Shown: positions 1-6,056, counted from the stretch's first letter. The stretch: 9,222 bases of DNA from Rhodospirillum sp. UBA1311 (GCA_002307145.1 DBTR01000066.1:1-9222); one strand, 5' to 3'. Translations and numbers: made by a program. The notes: a model not told the origin generated them from the sequence alone.

Positions 1-155
1 CCGCAGGTGTTGACGATCACCACGTCGGCGTCGGCATAGCTGCCGGAGATCGCGTAGCCGTCGGCGCGGAGCTTGGCGAGGATGCGCTCGGAATCGACGA
101 GGGCGCTCGGGCAGCCGAGGCTGACGATGCCGACCTTGGGGGTGCGTATGTTCAT
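1..155 (-). CDS. rimO: RimO, ribosomal protein S12 methylthiotransferase (N-terminus only)
   Basis: Only the first 51 codons lie in the window; the gene continues beyond its left edge. RimO is a radical-SAM, Fe-S enzyme that adds a methylthio group to a conserved aspartate of ribosomal protein S12. The visible peptide begins MNIRTPKVGIVSLGCPSALV and continues with DSERI, the family's N-terminal (UPF0004) cluster-binding domain. Cys15 (in LGCP) and Cys51 (in VNTCG) match the first two cluster cysteines of the methylthiotransferases. The LVDSER signature separates RimO from the tRNA enzyme MiaB. One deviation is Ser17, where the family usually has Lys (GCPK). The radical-SAM CxxxCxxC motif and TRAM domain are outside the window. 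The ATG at 153-155 is chosen because the family's start matches; its ribosome binding site (AGGCGGGC) is weak. Confidence 0.9.
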   Translation of the reverse strand, partial: MNIRTPKVGIVSLGCPSALVDSERILAKLRADGYAISGSYADADVVIVNTC

Positions 156-162
156 GCCCGCC

Positions 163-191
163 TGAGTATGCCGCGCTCCCGCGCCGGTCAA
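163..191 (-). promoter_or_regulatory. candidate rimO promoter
   Basis: On the minus strand, TTGACC (191 to 186, five of six matches to a -35 box) lies just past the ald terminator. A poor -10 follows: either TACTCA at 168-163 with a 17-bp spacer, or CATACT at 170-165 with a 15-bp spacer. Transcription would start almost at the rimO ATG, giving a very short leader. The -35 sits inside a perfect 14-bp palindrome at 183-196. This rests on motif matching alone. Confidence 0.3.
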
Positions 192-196
192 CCGGC
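183..196. repeat. 14-bp perfect palindrome beside the ald terminator
   Basis: GCCGGTCAACCGGC reads as GCCGGT, a 2-bp centre, and ACCGGC. It directly abuts the A7 run (197-203) that forms the T tract of the ald terminator on the minus strand, and it contains the putative rimO -35 box. It could be an operator or part of the terminator region; the sequence does not decide. Confidence 0.5.
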
Positions 197-231
197 AAAA
201 AAAGCGGCCCGCCGGAAAGCCGACGGGCCGT
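197..231 (-). terminator. intrinsic terminator of ald
   Basis: Read on the minus strand, a GC-rich hairpin is followed at once by seven T residues. The stem is 7 bp (205-211 with 224-230), then a C/A mismatch, then 3 bp (213-215 with 220-222) closed by a four-base loop. A GC-rich stem plus an uninterrupted T7 tract is the textbook intrinsic terminator. It lies about 140 bp downstream of the ald stop and ahead of rimO, so ald and rimO are probably separate transcription units. Confidence 0.85.
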
Positions 232-301
232 TGAAAGTCTATCCTGTGGAACGAAACAAACCAGTCGACCGGCGCAGTTGCCACATGGGCGCAGCGCCGG
301 A

Positions 302-325
302 GTCCAGATCAACCGACCTCTGGAC
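302..325. repeat. inverted repeat (7-bp stem) downstream of ald
   Basis: GTCCAGA at 302-308 pairs perfectly with TCTGGAC at 319-325 across a 10-nt loop. It lies between the ald stop and its terminator, so it would be in the 3' untranslated region of the ald mRNA. No T run follows on either strand. Confidence 0.5.
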
Positions 326-333
326 GAGCCGTT

Positions 334-355
334 GCGCGCGGAGCGATCCGCGCGC
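334..355. repeat. strong GC hairpin (9-bp stem) just after ald
   Basis: GCGCGCGGA (334-342) pairs perfectly with TCCGCGCGC (347-355) across the four-base loop GCGA, which on the plus strand is a GNRA tetraloop. It starts about 17 nt past the ald stop codon, in the ald 3' untranslated region. There is no T tract, so it is more likely an RNA-stabilising or pausing structure than a full terminator. Confidence 0.6.
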
Positions 356-371
356 CACTTCCTTCAAGCGT

Positions 372-1493
372 TTACGCGGCGCAGGTTGCGGCGGCGCAAT
401 AGTCGGCGGTGCGGCCGAGCGCGTCGGCGACCGCCTTGTAGGTGATCTTGCCCGCGTGGATGTTGAGGCCGTTCCGGAGGCCCGCATCGTCGGCCAGCGC
501 CTGCTTCCAGCCCTTGTCTGCGAGCGCGATGGCGTAGGGGAGGGTGGCGTTGTTGAGCGCGAGCGTGCTGGTGCGCGCGACCGCGCCCGGCATGTTGGCC
601 ACGCAATAGTGGATCACGCCTTCCTCGACGAAGGTCGGGGCGTCGTGGGTGGTGGCGCGGCTGGTTTCGAGGCAGCCGCCCTGGTCGATCGCGATGTCGA
701 CGATCACCGAGCCCGGCATCATCTTCTTCAGCAGCGCGCGGGTGACCAGCTTCGGCGCGTTCGCGCCCGGGATCAGCACCGAGCCGATCACCAGATCGGC
801 GGTGGTGACGTGGGCTTCCACCGCGTCCATGGTCGAGTAGACGGTCTTGGCGCGGCCGCCGAAGATCGCGTCGAGATGGCGGATGCGGCTCAGCGACTTT
901 TCGATGATGGTGACGTCCGCACCCGAGCCGAGCGCGACGTGCGCGGCGTTGGTGCCGGCGACGCCGCCGCCCAAGATCACCACCTTGCCCGGCGCGACGC
1001 CCGGCACGCCGCCCAGCAGCACGCCGCGGCCGCCCTGCGCCTTTTCAAGCGCATGCGCACCGGCCTGGATCGACATCCGGCCCGCGACTTCGCTCATCGG
1101 CGCGAGCAGCGGCAGGCTACCGTCGGCGGCGGTCACGGTTTCATAAGCGATCGCGGTGACACCCGAGGCCATCAGCGCGGCGGCCTGTTCCGGATCGGGC
1201 GCGAGGTGGAGGTAGGTGAACAGAACCTGGCCCTTGCGCAACATCTTGCACTCGGCGAGCTGCGGTTCCTTGACCTTGATGATCATTTCGGCTTCGGCGA
1301 ACACCGTGGCGGCGTCGGCGACGATCTTGGCCCCGGCGGCGATGTAATCCGCGTCGGCAGCGCCGATGCCCGCGCCCGCGCCAGCCTGGATCATCACCGT
1401 GTGGCCATGATGAACCAGTTCGCGAGCCGCGGCCGGCGCCAGGCCGACGCGGTACTCATGGTTTTTGATTTCAGTCGGGACGCCGATGCGCAT
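372..1493 (-). CDS. ald: alanine dehydrogenase (NAD-dependent)
   Basis: This 373-aa cytoplasmic enzyme converts L-alanine, NAD+ and water reversibly to pyruvate, ammonium and NADH, letting the cell use alanine as a carbon and nitrogen source. The length is full for the family. The N-terminus carries the family signature (GVPTEIKNHEYRVGL). Residues known to act in the Mycobacterium tuberculosis enzyme fall at the same numbers here: Arg15, Lys75 (KVKEP), His96 (YLHLAPD) and Asp270 (DIAIDQGG). The Rossmann NAD loop GGGVAG is at 175-180, followed by Glu198 at the end of the second strand, an acidic residue that fits NAD rather than NADP. The ATG at 1491-1493 has an AAGGA ribosome binding site 11 nt upstream. 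It is divergent from an Lrp/AsnC regulator, which probably controls it in response to alanine, and ends in a T7 terminator at 197-231. Function is very secure. Confidence 0.97.
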   Translation of the reverse strand: MRIGVPTEIKNHEYRVGLAPAAARELVHHGHTVMIQAGAGAGIGAADADYIAAGAKIVADAATVFAEAEMIIKVKEPQLAECKMLRKGQVLFTYLHLAPDPEQAAALMASGVTAIAYETVTAADGSLPLLAPMSEVAGRMSIQAGAHALEKAQGGRGVLLGGVPGVAPGKVVILGGGVAGTNAAHVALGSGADVTIIEKSLSRIRHLDAIFGGRAKTVYSTMDAVEAHVTTADLVIGSVLIPGANAPKLVTRALLKKMMPGSVIVDIAIDQGGCLETSRATTHDAPTFVEEGVIHYCVANMPGAVARTSTLALNNATLPYAIALADKGWKQALADDAGLRNGLNIHAGKITYKAVADALGRTADYCAAATCAA

Positions 1494-1536
1494 GGTGTTC
1501 GCGATCCTTGCCTAAAGGAGTAAATGGAATGCCGAG

Positions 1537-1542
1537 ATTATA
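1537..1542 (-). promoter_or_regulatory. ald promoter -10 box
   Basis: The minus strand reads TATAAT, a perfect -10 hexamer, 44 bp upstream of the ald ATG. This predicts a start near 1530 and a leader of about 37 nt. There is no good -35 at 16-18 bp (the best is AGGATT or AAGGAT), as expected for a promoter that needs an activator such as the divergent Lrp-type protein. Confidence 0.55.
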
Positions 1543-1564
1543 GTCGTGGAGAGCTTGAAAATCC

Positions 1565-1594
1565 TTGCAAAGTGAGGCGCGAAACGGCGATATT
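1565..1594 (+). promoter_or_regulatory. candidate promoter of the Lrp/AsnC regulator
   Basis: TTGCAA at 1565-1570 and GATATT at 1589-1594, 18 bp apart, each match four of six bases of the -35 and -10 consensus. The predicted start is near 1601, about 42 nt ahead of the chosen ATG. The -10 and start site overlap the perfect palindrome at 1592-1606, which suggests autorepression. A second TTGCAA lies exactly 60 bp downstream at 1625-1630. Confidence 0.4.
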
Positions 1595-1606
1595 TCCGCA
1601 GGAAAT
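1592..1606. promoter_or_regulatory. candidate Lrp-family operator (15-bp palindrome)
   Basis: ATTTCC, a 3-bp centre GCA, then GGAAAT form a perfect 6-3-6 inverted repeat in the spacer between two divergent genes. Its 15-bp size and AT-rich outer arms are usual for Lrp/AsnC-type sites. It lies on the putative start of the regulator gene and about 69 bp upstream of the predicted ald start, so one site could repress one gene and activate the other. Binding by the neighbouring regulator is inference. Confidence 0.5.
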
Positions 1607-1642
1607 TGCGTGACGAACCAACTTTTGCAACGGAATGCGCCC

Positions 1643-2119
1643 ATGCTCGACGACATCGACGTGAAAATATTGCGCACGCTCCAGGACGACGGGCGCATCA
1701 CCAACGTCGAGCTGGCGAGCCGCGTCAACCTCTCGGCGTCGGCATGCCTGCGGCGGGTGCAGAATCTCGAAGCCGAAGGGGTGATCCGCAGCTACACGGT
1801 GCTGATCAACGAAGCCGCGCTCGGCCACAAGCTCAGTATTTTCGTCCACATCACGCTGGACCGCCAGACCGAGGATTTCCTCTCGGCGTTCGAGGCGGCG
1901 GTGAAGGACTGCCCCGAGATCATGGACTGCTACCTGATGTCCGGGCAGTCGGATTACCTGTTGCGGGTCGTGGTCAGGGATGCCGAGGACTACGAGCGCC
2001 TCCACAAGGAAACCCTCTCGCGCCTCCCCGGCGTCACCCGCATCCAGACCAGCATCGCGCTGCGCCGCGTGGTCCGCCGCCAGGTCGCCCCGCCCGGCCT
2101 CTTCGACACGCCGAACTAA
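1643..2119 (+). CDS. Lrp/AsnC-family transcriptional regulator, likely controlling ald
   Basis: This 158-aa protein has the standard Lrp/AsnC build and length. An N-terminal winged helix-turn-helix occupies about residues 3-50, with the recognition helix in SASACLRRVQNLEAEGVI. A RAM/AsnC ligand-binding domain covers about 63-142, including the family's GQSDYLL segment near 101-107. Such proteins form dimers to octamers and usually bind an amino acid. Divergence from ald strongly suggests an alanine-responsive regulator of the AldR type, activating ald and controlling itself. I chose the ATG at 1643, with GGA nearby upstream, because the family begins with a short LDxID segment. An in-frame TTG at 1565 would add 26 unrelated residues and lies upstream of the predicted transcription start. 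The 3' end converges on the EAL gene with a 3-bp gap. The family is certain; the target and ligand are inferred. Confidence 0.93.
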   Translation: MLDDIDVKILRTLQDDGRITNVELASRVNLSASACLRRVQNLEAEGVIRSYTVLINEAALGHKLSIFVHITLDRQTEDFLSAFEAAVKDCPEIMDCYLMSGQSDYLLRVVVRDAEDYERLHKETLSRLPGVTRIQTSIALRRVVRRQVAPPGLFDTPN

Positions 2120-2122
2120 GTC

Positions 2123-4603
2123 TTACAAGGCCACTTCCCGCAAGGCGAGGCGTTCGGATTTCCAGTTCTTGAGAAACGCGGGGAACGTCTCGGGAGCCAG
2201 CGGGCGGCTGATGAAGTAGCCCTGGCCGACATCGCACGCCTGGTTCTGGAGGAAGTCGATGTGGCTCTGCCATTCGATGCCTTCCGCCACGACTTCGAGG
2301 CCGATGTCGTGGGCGAGGCCGATGATCGCGGTGCAGATTCGCGCGTCGTCGTTGTCGGCCTCGATGCCGCGCACGAAGCTCTGGTCGATCTTCAGCGTGT
2401 TGACCGGCAGCTTCTTCAAATAGGAGAGGCTCGAATAGCCGGTGCCGAAGTCGTCGATCGAGAGCCGCACGCCCATGTCGCGCAGGGCGCGCATCCTGGC
2501 CGCGACGTTGTCCTCGTGGTGCAGCAGTACGCCCTCGGTGATTTCGAGTTCGAGCAGTTCGGGGTCGAGGCCGGTGTCGAACAGCGCGTCGCGCGCCGCC
2601 TCGGCCATGTCGTCGCGGAGGAACTGCACCGGCGAGATGTTCACCGCCACCCGCATCGGCTCCAGGCCCATCTCCACCCACTCCTGCGCTTGACGGCAGG
2701 CCTCGCGCAGAATCCAGCGCCCGAGGGGGAGGATCAGGCCGCTCGATTCGGCGAGCGGAATGAAGTCGGCCGGGCTGATCGCGCCCTTCTGCGGGTGGTT
2801 CCAGCGCACCAGGGCTTCGACGCCCTCGATCCGGCCGGTGCGGATGCGCATCTTCGGCTGGTAGTGAAGGACGAAGTCGCCGCGCTCGATCGCGAGCTTC
2901 AAATCGGTACGGATGTCCCGGCGCTTGGTCGCGTCCTCGCCGATTTCGGCGGTGTAGAGCGCCGCCTCGCGCCGCGTGCGGTCGTCGAGCCCATTCCGCA
3001 GCGCGAGGTCGGCGCGATGCAACAGGGCTTCCGACTCCACGCCGTCCTCGGGATAGCGCGCCACGCCCGCAAACGGGTCGATCTCCAGATCCAGGTCTTC
3101 GAAGCGCATCGGCTTCCGCAGCGCCGCCGCGAGGCGACCGGCGAACGCCTGGATATCCGCCTCGACGGTCAAATCCGGCGTGGCGACGACGAAGCGGTCC
3201 GCGCCGATCCGCGCCGCGACGTCGCCCGGGCGCACCGTGGTTTTCAAGCGCTCGGCGAGCAGGCGCAGCACCGCGTCGCCGGTGTCGAAGCCGAAGGTTT
3301 CGGTGATGTCGCGGAAGCCGTCGAGGCTGAAGAACAACACCGCGCCGCTTCCTCCCGCCGCGATCCGGCGCGTCACGTGGGTGTCGAGCATGGCGCGGTT
3401 GCCGAGGCCGGTAAGCATGTCGTGCGAGGCGATGTGGGTGTTCTTCGCCATCGCGTCGCGGAAGACCGCGAGGTCGCGCGCCATGTCGCCGAGTTCGTCG
3501 CGCCCGCCGGTGTCGATTTCGGAAGCGAGGTCGCCGCCCGCGATCCGCCGCATCGTCGCGCCGAGGCGCGCGAGGCGGTCGAGCAGGCCGTGGCCAAGAT
3601 AGAAGAACGCCACGCCGAGCGAGCCGAGCGCGCAGCCGAGCCCCAGCACCAGCAGCAGCGACTGGCTGCGTTCGAGGCTGTCGGCGGTTTCCTGGCGCTC
3701 GGACACGGTCTGCACCGCCATCCGTTCGAGCAGGCGCGAGACCGTGGCTTCGAGATCGCCCGAGGCGCGGGTGAGGGAGGCGAGGCGGATTTCCGCAAGC
3801 GCCCGGGTGGTGAGCTCGCGTTCGCGCAGTGCGGTCAGCGAGCTTTCGCCGAAGGTAAGATTCTCGGTGCGCGCCACGATCCGCACCGCGCCCTGGCCGA
3901 GCGGCTTGAGGTCGGGGTGGTCGAGCAGCGTGCGCATGGTTTCGAGGGTCGGGCGGAGGCGGGCGGAGAGGGCCTCGACGCCGTCGATGCTGTCGGTGCG
4001 GCCGATCTCGGAAAGGCCGACGAGAATCCGGTTGGTGAGCAGCAGGAATTGCCGCGCGCGCGGCCGTGCACCATCGGCCGAATCCGCCATCAGCCGGTAT
4101 TCCTGGTGCAGCACGTCGACCTGGTCGCTGATCGCGCCGAACGATGCGGCGAGGCGGATGCGCTGGCGCTGCGCCGAGAGCAACAGCGCGAGGTCCGCAT
4201 CGATGCGCGCGGCGGCGGCGCGCATTTCGGCAAGCTCGGGTTGCAGCGCGATCTCGCCGTTCATTTGTGTGAGGGCGTCGGCGAACTGCGCCTGGGCGAT
4301 GCCGAACGTCGCCGCCGAGCGTTCGATCGCGGCGACGTCGTCGGCCATCAGCGCCGAGGGGGTGAGCGCCAGCATCCGCTGCGACATTCGCGCGAGGTCG
4401 GAAAGCCTGGACATCAGCGGCAGGGTGCGGTTGACGATCCGGCTCATCGAGCGGTCGGTTTCGCGGTAGCTCGACCACGACACCAGGGTCGCGCCGACCA
4501 CCACCAGGGCGATCGCGCCGAAGGTCGCCCACATCTTCTTGCGAATGCCGAAACGCCACGGGCGCACGGCTTCCGCCGCAGCGTGGGGAGAAGAAGAATA
4601 CAT
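2123..4603 (-). CDS. membrane c-di-GMP phosphodiesterase: sensor-HAMP-degenerate GGDEF-EAL
   Basis: This 826-aa inner-membrane protein has these parts in order: TM helix at about 24-43, an alpha-helical periplasmic region at about 44-315, second TM at 316-337, HAMP at about 338-390, GGDEF at about 392-560 and EAL at about 570-815. The EAL domain keeps its catalytic set: Glu596 (EAL), Asn655 (VNIS), Glu687 (ELEITE), Asp717-Asp718 (DDFGTGYSS), Lys738, Glu774 and Gln794. It should therefore hydrolyse c-di-GMP to pGpG. The GGDEF motif reads GADRF (467-471), with further losses at Ser426 and Thr434, so cyclase activity is unlikely. An RxxD inhibitory-site motif (RPGD, 458-461) remains. The periplasmic helices resemble TorS-type sensors by eye; this is tentative. 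The ATG at 4601-4603 is preferred over an upstream TTG at 4633, but its ribosome binding site is poor. It lies 115 bp downstream of guaC on the same strand. Confidence 0.93.
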   Translation of the reverse strand: MYSSSPHAAAEAVRPWRFGIRKKMWATFGAIALVVVGATLVSWSSYRETDRSMSRIVNRTLPLMSRLSDLARMSQRMLALTPSALMADDVAAIERSAATFGIAQAQFADALTQMNGEIALQPELAEMRAAAARIDADLALLLSAQRQRIRLAASFGAISDQVDVLHQEYRLMADSADGARPRARQFLLLTNRILVGLSEIGRTDSIDGVEALSARLRPTLETMRTLLDHPDLKPLGQGAVRIVARTENLTFGESSLTALRERELTTRALAEIRLASLTRASGDLEATVSRLLERMAVQTVSERQETADSLERSQSLLLVLGLGCALGSLGVAFFYLGHGLLDRLARLGATMRRIAGGDLASEIDTGGRDELGDMARDLAVFRDAMAKNTHIASHDMLTGLGNRAMLDTHVTRRIAAGGSGAVLFFSLDGFRDITETFGFDTGDAVLRLLAERLKTTVRPGDVAARIGADRFVVATPDLTVEADIQAFAGRLAAALRKPMRFEDLDLEIDPFAGVARYPEDGVESEALLHRADLALRNGLDDRTRREAALYTAEIGEDATKRRDIRTDLKLAIERGDFVLHYQPKMRIRTGRIEGVEALVRWNHPQKGAISPADFIPLAESSGLILPLGRWILREACRQAQEWVEMGLEPMRVAVNISPVQFLRDDMAEAARDALFDTGLDPELLELEITEGVLLHHEDNVAARMRALRDMGVRLSIDDFGTGYSSLSYLKKLPVNTLKIDQSFVRGIEADNDDARICTAIIGLAHDIGLEVVAEGIEWQSHIDFLQNQACDVGQGYFISRPLAPETFPAFLKNWKSERLALREVAL

Positions 4604-4674
4604 CGTCGCAGAACCCCGGAAAACCGAACGCAATATCCACCAGACCGGCGGAGTTTAGCCAGCCGGCGCGCGAA

Positions 4675-4684
4675 TCACGCGTGA
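4675..4684. repeat. 10-bp palindrome between guaC and the EAL gene
   Basis: TCACGCGTGA is a perfect palindrome in the 115-bp gap, about 72 bp upstream of the EAL gene's ATG. It could be an operator for that gene. No convincing guaC terminator (hairpin plus T run) is visible in this gap, so the two genes may share a transcript. Confidence 0.35.
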
Positions 4685-4718
4685 ACGTTTTGTTGTGGTT
4701 TTCCTACCGGGGTATGCA

Positions 4719-5843
4719 TCAGGAACTGCCGAATATGGTGTTGATCTGCTGGCTGACACGCACGAACGTCGCCCGCTTCGACAATTCCTTGAGCCTGAGC
4801 GCGCCGACGTAGGTGCAGGTGGAACGCAGGCCGCCGAGGAGTTCCTGCACCGTGTCGGCCACCGCGCCGCGATACGGCAACTCGACCCGCTTGCCCTCGC
4901 TCGCGCGGTATTTGGCGACGCCGCCGTAGTGCTTGCTCATCGCCGCTTCCGAACTCATGCCGTAGAACTCCACGGTCTTCTCCTCGCGCACGATCTGGCG
5001 GTCGTTTCCATCCAGTTCGTGGGTGAGGAAGCGTCGGGTGATCAGCTTGCCGCCGCCTTCGTCATGGCCCGCCAGCATGCCGCCGAGCATGACGAAGTCC
5101 GCGCCCGCCGCGAACGCCTTGGCGACGTCGCCCGGCACGGTGCAGCCGCCGTCGGCGCAGACCATGCCGTTGAGGCCGTGCGCCGCATCGGCGCATTCGA
5201 TCACCGCCGAAAGCTGCGGATAGCCGACGCCGGTGATCTTGCGCGTGGTGCAGACCGAGCCCGGACCGATGCCGACCTTGACGATGTCCGCGCCCGAAAG
5301 CACCAGCTGCTCGGTCATTTCGCCGGTGACGACGTTGCCCGCCATCAGCACCGCGTCGGGATAGCGCTCGCGGACGGTTTGCACGGTTTCGGCGAACCGC
5401 TCCGAGTAGCCGTTGGCGACGTCGAGGCAGATGAAGCGCGGGAAGACTCCGGCGCGGTTCTTGAGGTCGACGGCGGCGGCATCGAGTTTTTCGAGGTCGG
5501 CTTCGGTGATGCCGAAGGAAAGGAAAATGCTGTCCTCGGGGGCGAGGCCCTCGGTCTGGCCCGCGGCGCGGCGGGCGAGGACGTAGTCGGCATAGTCGCT
5601 GACGCCATAGAACTTATGCAGCGCCGTCATCAGGCCGAACCCCGCCAGTGCTTCCGCCATCGCGAAGCTGCCGACGGTGTCCATGTTGGCGGCGATGATC
5701 GGCACGCCGGTCCAGTTTCCCGGCGCGTGGGCGAAGCGGAAGGTGCGGGCGAGTTCGACCGCCGAGCGCGACGTCAGGCGCGAGCGCTTCGGCCGGATCA
5801 GAACGTCCTTGTAGTCGAGTTTGACCTCGGTCTCCATCCGCAT
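4719..5843 (-). CDS. guaC: GMP reductase
   Basis: This 374-aa cytoplasmic enzyme of purine salvage reduces GMP to IMP and ammonia with NADPH, letting guanine nucleotides be converted back to IMP and adenine nucleotides. The N-terminus (KDVLIRPKRS), NMDTVG, DVANGYSE, AGNVVTGEM, GYPQLSAVIECADAAHG and FYGMSSE blocks closely follow E. coli GuaC. The catalytic cysteine is Cys198 in GIGPGSVCTTR, and Glu299 lies in the conserved SSE. It is a TIM barrel without the CBS pair of IMP dehydrogenase, which rules out GuaB. It is longer than the 347-aa E. coli protein because of extra residues near 90-105 and 262-290. The ATG at 5841-5843 has a good GGGAGGA ribosome binding site and aligns with the E. coli start; a second ATG two codons later is possible. 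The EAL gene follows it. Function is secure. Confidence 0.97.
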   Translation of the reverse strand: MRMETEVKLDYKDVLIRPKRSRLTSRSAVELARTFRFAHAPGNWTGVPIIAANMDTVGSFAMAEALAGFGLMTALHKFYGVSDYADYVLARRAAGQTEGLAPEDSIFLSFGITEADLEKLDAAAVDLKNRAGVFPRFICLDVANGYSERFAETVQTVRERYPDAVLMAGNVVTGEMTEQLVLSGADIVKVGIGPGSVCTTRKITGVGYPQLSAVIECADAAHGLNGMVCADGGCTVPGDVAKAFAAGADFVMLGGMLAGHDEGGGKLITRRFLTHELDGNDRQIVREEKTVEFYGMSSEAAMSKHYGGVAKYRASEGKRVELPYRGAVADTVQELLGGLRSTCTYVGALRLKELSKRATFVRVSQQINTIFGSS

Positions 5844-5910
5844 CGCGGCGATCCTCCCGGTTCGAATTTCTCGTTGTGAATGAAGTAACGCCGCCGCTTC
5901 CGGGCTTCAA

Positions 5911-5946
5911 GCATTGGTTGCCGCATCAAGGGCTTCTGCCCAATGC
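5911..5946. repeat. inverted repeat in the guaC / binding-protein spacer
   Basis: GCATTGG (5911-5917) is matched by its exact complement CCAATGC (5940-5946), with 22 bp between. The spacer from 5844 to 6056 is shared by divergent guaC and the ABC binding-protein gene, so this could be an operator for either. No riboswitch-like fold was recognised here. Confidence 0.35.
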
Positions 5947-5959
5947 GTGGGCGCGTGGC

Positions 5960-5991
5960 GGCAATTGCCTTCCCTCGCGTCACAGGATAGT
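5960..5991 (+). promoter_or_regulatory. candidate promoter and palindrome upstream of the ABC importer
   Basis: GGCAATTGCC at 5960-5969 is a perfect 10-bp palindrome. Within it TTGCCT (5965-5970) could serve as a -35, followed after 15 bp by GATAGT (5986-5991) as a weak -10, for the binding-protein gene. The spacing is short, so this is a weak promoter call, but an operator over a -35 box would fit a repressed importer. Confidence 0.3.
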
Positions 5992-6056
5992 CTTTTGCGC
6001 GGTGCGGCGGCGGGGGAGTTCGCGGCGGCGCGTGGAAAATCGACATGGGTGAGAAA

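Noticed and set aside
168..1523. Long open frame (451 codons) on the plus strand opposite ald
   Set aside because: It is antisense to a clearly identified ald gene, has low-complexity Arg/Ala/Gly/His-rich sequence, and resembles no family; GC-rich codon bias creates such frames.
1504..1568. Direct repeat ATCCTTGC at 1504 and 1561
   Set aside because: The first copy is largely the complement of the ald ribosome binding site, so an 8-base match is likely coincidental.
1565..1642. Upstream TTG start adding 26 residues to the Lrp-type regulator
   Set aside because: The added residues are not family-like, the TTG lies upstream of the predicted transcription start, and it would run through the putative operator.
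2261..4684. Open frame of 807 codons on the plus strand opposite the EAL gene
   Set aside because: Its protein is Arg/Ala/His/Gln-rich with no domain, while the opposite strand encodes a complete sensor-HAMP-GGDEF-EAL protein. It is a codon-bias shadow.
4695..5879. Open frame of 394 codons on the plus strand opposite guaC
   Set aside because: Antisense to a gene that closely matches GuaC; low-complexity translation and no supporting start signal.
5844..6044. Purine riboswitch in front of guaC
   Set aside because: No three-way junction or conserved loop sequences of a purine aptamer were seen on the minus strand; only simple inverted repeats are present.
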